Assembly (NCBI RefSeq): GCF_000813745.1
Contig: NZ_JWLC01000011.1
Span: 107,042 to 171,041, forward strand
Direction: 5' to 3'
DNA length: 64,000 nucleotides
Source: Leisingera sp. ANG-M1
Lineage (GTDB): Bacteria; Pseudomonadota; Alphaproteobacteria; Rhodobacterales; Rhodobacteraceae
In this document: one piece after another, positions 58,076-64,000 of the stretch
Numbering within the stretch: the first letter of the stretch is position 1
How the letters are laid out: each line of letters begins with the position of its first letter
Position numbers and translations under genes: made by a program
Notes under the pieces: generated by a model
Told to the model about the DNA's origin: nothing
Databases searched by the model: none
Seen by the model: the letters and a program-made list of their open reading frames with translations, nothing else

Positions 58076-58906
58076 ATGAGCAAACCCTGTATCATCTGCA
58101 TCGCCATCACCGGCTCAGTGCCGACCAAGGCCAACAACCCGGCGGTGCCCGTCACCATCTCCGAGCAGATCGAAAGCACCCAGGAAGCCTTTGAAGCCGG
58201 TGCCTCCATCGCCCATTGCCATGTGAGGAACGACGACCAGACGCCGACCTCGGACCCGGAGAAATTCGCCCGCCTGATGGAAGGCCTGCAAAAGCACTGC
58301 CCCGGCATGATCGTGCAGCTGTCGACCGGCGGCCGCTCCGGCGCCGGTCAGGAACGCGGCGGCATGCTGCCCCTGCGCCCCGACATGGCATCGCTGTCGG
58401 TGGGGTCGAACAACTTCCCGACCCGGGTCTATGAGAATTCACCCGATCTGGTCGACTGGCTGGCCTCGGAGATGCGCACTTATGAGGTCAAGCCCGAGAT
58501 CGAGGCCTTTGACCTCTCCCACATCCACCAGGCGGTGAGGATGAACCGCGAGGGGCGCATTCCCGGCACTTTATATGTGCAGTTTGTGATGGGGGTGAAG
58601 AACGCGATGCCCGTTGACAGGGATGTGTTTGATTACTACGTCAAGACCATGCAGCGGCTGGCACCGGAGGCTGAGTGGTGCGGCGCCGGGGTCGGGCCGG
58701 GGCAGATCCTGGTCAACGAATGGTCCATCGCCGCAGGCGGCCACACCCGCACCGGGCTGGAAGACAACATGCGGCTCGACCGGGAAACCCTCGCCCCCTC
58801 CAACGCGGCGCTAGTGAAACGCGCGGCAGAGATGTGCGAAAAGTACGAACGCCCTGTCGCCACCTGGAAGCAGGCCCGCGAAATCCTGGAGCTGCGGCCC
58901 GGGTAA
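58076..58906 (+). CDS. BKACE family beta-keto acid cleavage enzyme (DUF849)
   Basis: 276 aa. BKACE hallmarks: IAITGSVPTKANNPAVPVT at the start, AHCHVRNDD (zinc His-x-His), QLSTGGRSGAGQERGG, SLSVGSNNFPTRVYENSP and GVGPGQILVN, ending RTGLEDNM. BKACE enzymes join a beta-keto acid with acetyl-CoA to give acetoacetate and a shorter acyl-CoA. Beta-ketoadipate is among the substrates reported for the family. AAGGGA lies upstream and the gene is 12 bp after pcaG, so it is the last gene of the operon. It may take the place of PcaIJ/PcaF here. Confidence 0.88.
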   Translation: MSKPCIICIAITGSVPTKANNPAVPVTISEQIESTQEAFEAGASIAHCHVRNDDQTPTSDPEKFARLMEGLQKHCPGMIVQLSTGGRSGAGQERGGMLPLRPDMASLSVGSNNFPTRVYENSPDLVDWLASEMRTYEVKPEIEAFDLSHIHQAVRMNREGRIPGTLYVQFVMGVKNAMPVDRDVFDYYVKTMQRLAPEAEWCGAGVGPGQILVNEWSIAAGGHTRTGLEDNMRLDRETLAPSNAALVKRAAEMCEKYERPVATWKQAREILELRPG

Positions 58907-58982
58907 GGTGCCTGTGTCAGCCACTTGCGTTGCAATTCCAGGCGGCTAGAGTGCGCGCAATCACAATCAAAGGTGGCGCCCC

Positions 58983-59645
58983 ATGCCCGTTTCCTTCTCC
59001 CGGCCCGAACTGGTCATATTTGATTGCGACGGGGTCCTGGTGGATTCCGAGCCGATCTTCCTGCGGGTTCTGCACCGCTTCCTGCTCTCCGCCGGCGCCT
59101 CTCTGACCCATGCCGACTGCTGCGCGCAGTTCATCGGCAAGAGCAGAGGCGATGTGGAGGCCTATCTGATCGAACAAGGCCTGGCGATCCCGGCGGACTG
59201 GCCGGACGCCTTCTATGCCCAGGCGATGGTCGAGCTGGAACGCGACTGCCAGGCGATAGACGGCGTGCAGGAGGTGCTGCAGGCGCTTGTCCAATCCGGC
59301 ATCCCGTTCTGCGCCGCTTCCAACGGGTTGCGCGACAAGATCGAATTCACCCTGTCGCACACCGGCCTGCTGCCGTTTTTCGAGAACCGCTTCTATTCCG
59401 CCTATGACGTGGGCCGCAGCAAACCCGCGCCGGATGTGTTCCTTTTTGCTGCGGAGCTGCATGGCATCCCGCCTGCGCGCTGCACGGTGATCGAGGACAG
59501 CCCCAGCGGGCTGGAAGCGGCGCAGGCGGCGGGCATGGCCTGCTACGCCTACTCCGGTGCTGGCACTTTGCCGCCGGGCCGCCTGTTCGGCGCCCAGCCT
59601 TTTGGCGCCATGTGGCAATTGCCTGCCCTTTTGGGCCTGGAATGA
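58983..59645 (+). CDS. HAD-superfamily hydrolase (beta-phosphoglucomutase-like)
   Basis: 220 aa. Motif I is VIFDCDGVLVDSEP, motif II is AASNG, motif III is the Lys in GRSKPAPDVF and motif IV is VIEDSPSGLEAA. A small helical cap lies between motifs I and II, as in the PGMB/phosphatase subclass. The likely activity is dephosphorylation of a sugar phosphate. Preceded by AAGGTGG. It follows the pca operon by 76 bp and is probably separate. Confidence 0.88.
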   Translation: MPVSFSRPELVIFDCDGVLVDSEPIFLRVLHRFLLSAGASLTHADCCAQFIGKSRGDVEAYLIEQGLAIPADWPDAFYAQAMVELERDCQAIDGVQEVLQALVQSGIPFCAASNGLRDKIEFTLSHTGLLPFFENRFYSAYDVGRSKPAPDVFLFAAELHGIPPARCTVIEDSPSGLEAAQAAGMACYAYSGAGTLPPGRLFGAQPFGAMWQLPALLGLE

Positions 59646-59739
59646 GCCCGGAAATTTCACGAAACCCCAACAGATCTGTCACAAATCCATTGCCGCAGAA
59701 GCGTAGCTGCCAGTCAGACCGAACTGGAGAGACCGCCCT

Positions 59740-60660
59740 ATGCTGCACCCCGCCTTTGCCGCCCCCGGAGAGTTCTACCGCGGCAACCTGCACACCCATT
59801 CCAACCGCTCTGACGGGGTTCTGGACCCATCGGAGGTCTGCCGCCGCTACAAGGCCGAAGGCTATGACTTCATCGCCCTGACTGAACACTTTGTTGGCCG
59901 TTATGAGTATCCGATCACCGATACCACCGGGTTCCGCGATGAAGTGTTCACTACCCTCCTGGGCGCCGAGGTGCATTCCGGCGCGATGGAGAACGGCGAG
60001 CTGTGGCATTTGGTGGCCGTCGGCCTGCCTGCGGACTTCGCGGCCTCCAACTCACCGGATTTTCAGCCTGTGGACGGCCAGGAAAGCGGCCCCGAGCTGG
60101 CGCAGCGCGCCCGCGACGCCGGCGCCTTTGTCGCCGTGGCGCATCCGCATTGGTCCGGGCTGACGCTGGCCGATGCCCGCTCGGTTGAGGCCGCCCATGC
60201 GGTGGAGATCTACAACCACGGCTGTGCGGTGGAATGCGACCGCGGCGAGGGGTTTCATGTCGCGGATCTGCTGCTGTCCGAACACCGCGACCTGAGCTTC
60301 ATCGCCACTGATGATGCGCATTTCTCCGGCCCCGACCACTTTGGCGGCTGGGTGATGGTCAAGGCCGAGGCGAATGAGCCCGAACTGCTGCTGGAGGCGC
60401 TTAAGGCCGGGAATTTCTATTCCTCGCAAGGGCCGGAACTGAAGGCGGTGGCGCTGAATGGCGGCTATATCGATGTGGCTTGCTCTGCCGTGTCCACCGT
60501 GATCGTGCAGGGCCATGGCTCCGCCGCGATGTCCCAGCACGGCGAGAGCCTGACCCAGGCCCGTATCCCGCTGGACCGCTTCAATGACAGCCCCTGGCTG
60601 CGGGTTACGGTGATCGACCGGAGCGGCAAGCGCGCCTGGTCCAACCCGGTCTGGCGCTGA
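59740..60660 (+). CDS. PHP-domain metal-dependent hydrolase
   Basis: 306 aa. PHP signatures: GNLHTHSNRSDGVLDP (HxHxxxSDG-like metal site), FIALTEHFVG, GAEVHSG, AVAHPHWSGL and FIATDDAHFSG. The C-terminal 90 residues form a beta-rich addition (YSSQGPELKAVALNGGYIDVAC). The family hydrolyses phosphoesters with a trinuclear metal centre. Substrate unknown. GGAGAG precedes the ATG. Confidence 0.85.
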   Translation: MLHPAFAAPGEFYRGNLHTHSNRSDGVLDPSEVCRRYKAEGYDFIALTEHFVGRYEYPITDTTGFRDEVFTTLLGAEVHSGAMENGELWHLVAVGLPADFAASNSPDFQPVDGQESGPELAQRARDAGAFVAVAHPHWSGLTLADARSVEAAHAVEIYNHGCAVECDRGEGFHVADLLLSEHRDLSFIATDDAHFSGPDHFGGWVMVKAEANEPELLLEALKAGNFYSSQGPELKAVALNGGYIDVACSAVSTVIVQGHGSAAMSQHGESLTQARIPLDRFNDSPWLRVTVIDRSGKRAWSNPVWR

Positions 60661-60698
60661 CCTCTGCTGCGGGTCCCGCCCGGCCCCAAGGCAGGGCC

Positions 60699-60726
60699 GC
60701 GCCGCCCTCATGTGAAGGGGCGGCGC
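60699..60726. terminator. Hairpin between convergent PHP and cueR genes
   Basis: GCGCCGCCCTCA (60699-60710) pairs with TGAAGGGGCGGCGC (60713-60726), with two unpaired bases on the right arm. It sits in the 69-bp gap between convergent stops and could serve both genes, although no T-run follows on either side. Confidence 0.5.
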
Positions 60727-60729
60727 GCG

Positions 60730-61119
60730 CTACCCCTTGCCAGACAAATCCTTGAGGATCGGGCAATCCGGCCGGCTGTCGCCCGCGCAGCCTTTGACCA
60801 GCTCGCCCAGCGTGTCCCGCATGGCCTGCAGATCGGCGATCTTGGCCTCGATCTTGGCCAGATGCTCCTGCGCCAGCTGCTTCACATCAGCGCTGGCGCG
60901 GCTTTCGTCTTCATAAAGCGCCATCAGGGTGCGGCAGTCCTCGATGGTGAACCCCAAGGCCCGCGCCCGGCCCAGAAACGCCAGCTTGTGAAGGTCGGTC
61001 TCAGCAAAGCAGCGGTAGCCGTTGGCGCTGCGGTGCGGCTTGATCAGGCCGATATCCTCGTAGTAGCGGATGGTCTTGGCCGGAAGGCCTGACCGGCTGG
61101 CCACATCGCCGATATTCAT
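60730..61119 (-). CDS. cueR: CueR, copper-responsive MerR-family regulator
   Basis: 129 aa. MerR winged helix at the N-terminus, MNIGDVASRSGLPAKTIRYYEDIGLI, coiled dimer helix, and a C-terminal metal loop with two cysteines, CAGDSRPDCPIL, matching the Cys-x7-Cys of CueR. It activates copA when Cu(I) binds. The ATG overlaps the copA stop (ATGA, 61116-61119), so the regulator is co-transcribed with its target. Confidence 0.95.
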   Translation of the reverse strand: MNIGDVASRSGLPAKTIRYYEDIGLIKPHRSANGYRCFAETDLHKLAFLGRARALGFTIEDCRTLMALYEDESRASADVKQLAQEHLAKIEAKIADLQAMRDTLGELVKGCAGDSRPDCPILKDLSGKG

Positions 61120-63623
61120 ACGCTTGCCTCCTGCTTGCGGGCCGCACCGGGCGCTTGCCCGGCTCCCTCCTCATCTATAGCAGGATTCAGGCGGCGCAAG
61201 CGCAGCGCGTTGCTCAGCACAAAGACGCTCGACAAAGCCATGGCACCAGCCGCCAGCGCAGGCGTCAGCAGCGGCCCGCCGAAAGGATACAGAGCCCCTG
61301 CCGCCACCGGCACCAGCAGCACGTTGTAACCGAAAGCCCAGCCCAGGTTCTGGCGGATATTGCGCATAGTGGCGCGGCTGACCGTCAGTGCATTCACCAC
61401 CCCGCGCAGATCGCCCGAAACCAGCACCACATCAGCTGCCTCGATCGCCACATCGGTGCCGGTGCCGATGGCAATGCCCGCATCCGCGGCGGCCAGCGCC
61501 GGCGCGTCATTGATGCCGTCGCCGGTGAAGGCCAGCGCACCGAAGTCCTGCTGCAGTTCCTTGACCGCCGAAACCTTGTCCGCCGGCAGGCACTCCGCCT
61601 TGACCGCATCAATACCCAGCCGCGCGGCAATTGCCTGCGCCGTGGCCTCTGCATCGCCGGTGATCATCGCCACCTTCAGCCCCTGTGCATGGAATGCCTT
61701 GATGGCTGCCGGAGTGCCCGGCTTGATTGGATCCGCCACTGCCAGAAGCGCCCCCGCCTGGCCATCAATGGCCACATACAAAGGCGTCTCCCCGCGTTCT
61801 GCAAGCCGCTGGCCTTCACCTCCCAAAGCGCCCAACGCAACACCCTCGCGTGCCATCAGCCGGGCTGCGCCTGCCAGAACCGCATGCCCTTCCACCTCCG
61901 CCCGCAGGCCATAGCCGGGAATGGCCTCGACGCTGTCCGCCCCGGGCAGCCCCTTGCCCGCCGCGGCAACAATGGCCTGTGCAATGGGGTGTTCCGAAGA
62001 CGCCTCCGCCGCCCCGGCCAAGCGCAGCACCTCGTCCCGGGTGAAGCCTTCGGCGCAGATCAGCTCAGTCAGCGCAGGGCGGCCTTCGGTCAGCGTGCCG
62101 GTCTTGTCGAGCGCCACCACCCGCACCTCCTGCAGGCGCTGCAATGCGTCTCCCTTGCGGAACAGCACGCCCATCTGTGCAGCGCGGCCGATCCCCACCA
62201 TGATCGAGGTCGGCGTTGCCAGACCCATCGCGCAGGGGCAGGCAATGATCAGCACCGAAACGCCCGCGACCAATGCCAGCGGCAGCGCGGGGGCCGGACC
62301 GAAAACAGACCAGGCCAGCACCGTCAGCGCCGCCACCGCAATCACCGCGGGCACGAACCAGAGGGTGATCCGGTCCACCAGCCCCTGCACCGGCAGTTTG
62401 GCGCCCTGCGCCTGTTCAACCATGTGAATGATCTGCGCCAGCACCGTATCGCGCCCGACCCTTGTGGCCCGGTACTCCAGCACGCTGTTGCCATTTACGG
62501 TCCCTGCCGTCACTTCATCGCCGCGGGACTTGGCCACCGGCACCGGCTCGCCGGAAATCATGCTCTCGTCGATGTAAGAGCTGCCGGAGATTACTTCCCC
62601 GTCCACCGCAATCCGCTCGCCCGGGCGGCTGCGGATCAGGTCTCCGGCACCGATCTCTTCAACCGGCGTCTCCACTGCTGCACCGCCGCTGACCACCAGT
62701 GCGGTCTTGGGCTGCAGCCCGGCCAGTTTACGGATCGCCGCCCCAGTACGCCCCTTGGCCCGCGCCTCCAGAAAACGGCCGGTAAGGATCAGCACCACGA
62801 TCACCGCTGCCGCCTCGTAATAGACATTGGCGGTGCCCGCAGGCAGCAGGCTTGGCGCAAAGGTGGAGAGCACCGAAAACCCGAAAGCCGCCGCAGTGCC
62901 CAGAGCCACCAGCGCGTTCATGTCCGGCGCGCCGCGCAGCAAGGCCGGGAAGCCCTTGGCATAAAACTGCCGCCCCGGTCCCGCCAGCACCGCCGAGGTC
63001 AGCGTAAACTGCAGCAGGTAGCTGTTCTGCAGCCCGATATTGGCGGCCACCCAATGGTGCAGCGCCGGGACCATGTGGCCGCCCATCTCGATCAGAAACA
63101 CCGGCAGAGTCAGCAGCGCAGCCAGCAGCACCTGCCACCGCAGCGCATTGATCTCATTCGCCTTGCGCCGCCCCGCCTGCTCTGCCTCATCTGCCGCTGC
63201 GACGCTAAGGCGGGCCGGATAGCCCGCTGCGCTGACCGCCCGGGCCAGATCGGCGGCACGGGCCATGCCGGTCAAATAGCGGACCTGCGCCGTCTCATTT
63301 GCCAGGTTCACGCTGGCCTCCAGCACTCCCGGCACCGCCAGCAGCGCCTGCTCAACCCGGCCAACGCAGGACGCACAGCTCAGACCCCCGACCGTCAGCA
63401 CCGCCTGTGATTCCGCCGCCGGATACCCCGCCGCCGCTAATGCGCCGGTCAGATCCGAAAGCGGCACATCACCTGCCGCCTCCACCTGTCCTGTGGCATT
63501 GGCCAGGTTCACCGAGGCCGAGGACACCCCTTCAACCCCGGCCAGGGCACGCTCCGCCCGTCCGGCGCAGCCCGCGCAGCTGAGGCCAGTGATATGCAAT
63601 GAAATCCGGGTGAGGTCCGACAT
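61116..63623 (-). CDS. copA: CopA, Cu(I)-translocating P1B-type ATPase
   Basis: 835 aa from ATG 63623; a 12-codon extension was rejected. Two N-terminal metal-binding domains (GLSCAGCAGR and GLSCASCVGR), eight membrane helices, the CPC copper motif in IACPCAMGLATP, phosphorylation site DKTGT, SEHP, and hinge GDGIND. The actuator motif lies at SGEP. It exports Cu(I) from the cytoplasm. The promoter upstream has MerR-type architecture. Confidence 0.97.
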   Translation of the reverse strand: MSDLTRISLHITGLSCAGCAGRAERALAGVEGVSSASVNLANATGQVEAAGDVPLSDLTGALAAAGYPAAESQAVLTVGGLSCASCVGRVEQALLAVPGVLEASVNLANETAQVRYLTGMARAADLARAVSAAGYPARLSVAAADEAEQAGRRKANEINALRWQVLLAALLTLPVFLIEMGGHMVPALHHWVAANIGLQNSYLLQFTLTSAVLAGPGRQFYAKGFPALLRGAPDMNALVALGTAAAFGFSVLSTFAPSLLPAGTANVYYEAAAVIVVLILTGRFLEARAKGRTGAAIRKLAGLQPKTALVVSGGAAVETPVEEIGAGDLIRSRPGERIAVDGEVISGSSYIDESMISGEPVPVAKSRGDEVTAGTVNGNSVLEYRATRVGRDTVLAQIIHMVEQAQGAKLPVQGLVDRITLWFVPAVIAVAALTVLAWSVFGPAPALPLALVAGVSVLIIACPCAMGLATPTSIMVGIGRAAQMGVLFRKGDALQRLQEVRVVALDKTGTLTEGRPALTELICAEGFTRDEVLRLAGAAEASSEHPIAQAIVAAAGKGLPGADSVEAIPGYGLRAEVEGHAVLAGAARLMAREGVALGALGGEGQRLAERGETPLYVAIDGQAGALLAVADPIKPGTPAAIKAFHAQGLKVAMITGDAEATAQAIAARLGIDAVKAECLPADKVSAVKELQQDFGALAFTGDGINDAPALAAADAGIAIGTGTDVAIEAADVVLVSGDLRGVVNALTVSRATMRNIRQNLGWAFGYNVLLVPVAAGALYPFGGPLLTPALAAGAMALSSVFVLSNALRLRRLNPAIDEEGAGQAPGAARKQEASV

Positions 63624-63656
63624 GGGAAATCCGCTGATTAGGGTCCTATGCCAGAC

Positions 63657-63687
63657 CATATGAGGGTTCCTGTCAGTGGAAGGTCAA
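63657..63687 (-). promoter_or_regulatory. CueR-type promoter of copA
   Basis: On the minus strand TTGACC (63687-63682) and CATATG (63662-63657) are separated by exactly 19 bp, the overlong spacer typical of MerR-activated promoters. The spacer contains TTCC-N7-GGAA (63667-63681), a CueR-like dyad (GGAAGGT half). The leader would be about 25-30 nt. Confidence 0.75.
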
Positions 63688-63979
63688 GGCCTTGCTGCTA
63701 CTTTCCTTCCCAAAACCGGAAGCTTTCAGGCAAGCCGCTGGAACTGCGCTGCTTTTGCACCTGCAGGCAATGGCGCGGACGGGTGTTCTGCGGTCGCATT
63801 TGGGGCAAAGCCCCGCAGCCGGCCGCTGTTAGGGTGGCCGGGACGCTTGCGCGCACCGGACCGCAAATGTAACGCTGGATCAGGGAGGCCCGCATTGCGC
63901 CGCCGCTGACAAAGAATTCACCCCGGTCCCGCTGTTGCGGCGGTCCGGCACCGAAGAAAAAAGACGAAGGAACAACCGT
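63688..63979. other. Gene-free stretch before the last gene
   Basis: About 290 bp between the copA promoter and the gene at 63,980. It is GC-rich with no supported gene. The end (GAAGAAAAAAGACGAAGGAACAACCGT, near 63953-63979, described as a purine-rich leader) contains the ribosome site of the next gene. Confidence 0.4.
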
Positions 63980-64000
63980 ATGATCAAGACCCGTGCCGCC
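63980..64000 (+). CDS. Start of a further gene (cut by window edge)
   Basis: ATG 63980 with GAAGGA eight bases upstream begins MIKTRAA before the window ends. Divergent from copA. Too short to identify. Confidence 0.45.

Noticed and set aside
61155..63410. 751-codon plus-strand frame opposite copA
   Set aside because: Antisense shadow with Arg/His/Gln-rich composition; copA has every P-type ATPase motif.
1..64000. CRISPR arrays, insertion sequences, rRNA genes
   Set aside because: No regularly spaced direct repeats, no transposase with DDE pattern and no rRNA segments were seen.

Overview
The window is high-GC (roughly 65%) alphaproteobacterial DNA. A denitrification nor cluster with NnrR and NnrS, a pcaQ-pcaCHG protocatechuate operon, a CueR/CopA pair and an RTX-tailed haem peroxidase together suggest a marine Rhodobacteraceae of the Roseobacter group (Leisingera/Phaeobacter-like). 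The genus is an inference from gene content, not a measured match.

Layout. (1) 1-19,024 is an exopolysaccharide locus. A tightly overlapping minus-strand operon (sugar transferase, Wzz-like chain-length protein, polysaccharide deacetylase, O-antigen-ligase-like polymerase, two glycosyltransferases, three GNAT/FemAB-like acyltransferases, a sulfotransferase) diverges at about 11.6 kb from a MurJ-type flippase and a DegT-like gene. A secreted lyase-like protein, another glycosyltransferase, a Wza-type export protein and a fourth GNAT-like gene follow. The product is probably a sulfated and otherwise modified, Wzy-type exported polysaccharide. (2) 19,307-26,177 holds a small periplasmic EF-hand protein, the norCBQD operon with two tiny membrane-protein genes, and an Nnr-type Crp/Fnr regulator. 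(3) 26,393-33,438 holds nnrS, a di-haem cytochrome c peroxidase, a hybrid histidine kinase and an RTX haem peroxidase. (4) 33,670-35,601 encodes a fused CoA-transferase with an unusual C-terminal extension.

(5) 35,890-47,340 is a lower-GC integrative element in the 3' end of a tRNA-Gln(UUG) gene. It carries an integrase, a primase/SF3-type helicase, an HNH endonuclease, an XRE regulator, a DnaB-like ATPase, a 680-aa protein with a PD-(D/E)XK-like nuclease domain and several tiny genes, but no phage structural genes. It looks like a phage satellite or defence island. Its architecture is unusual: three copies of a 21-bp att core are present, the middle one inverted and flanked by 353-bp and 253-bp inverted duplications of the two element ends, each carrying a truncated gene tail. 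This reads as a tandem insertion followed by internal deletion and inversion. A degraded HNH remnant right of the last core points to an older related insertion. The least characterised genes of the window are in this island.

(6) 47,383-54,260 holds an ATP-grasp protein, a large methyl-accepting chemotaxis protein, an unknown gene and a SARP/CadC-like regulator behind an AT-rich palindrome-bearing leader. (7) 54,260-58,906 holds an MBL-fold hydrolase, pcaQ and the divergent pcaCHG operon ending in a BKACE (DUF849) enzyme that could cleave beta-ketoadipate. (8) 58,983-64,000 holds a HAD phosphatase, a PHP hydrolase and the copper-responsive copA-cueR operon with a typical 19-bp-spacer MerR-type promoter. 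A new gene begins at the window edge.
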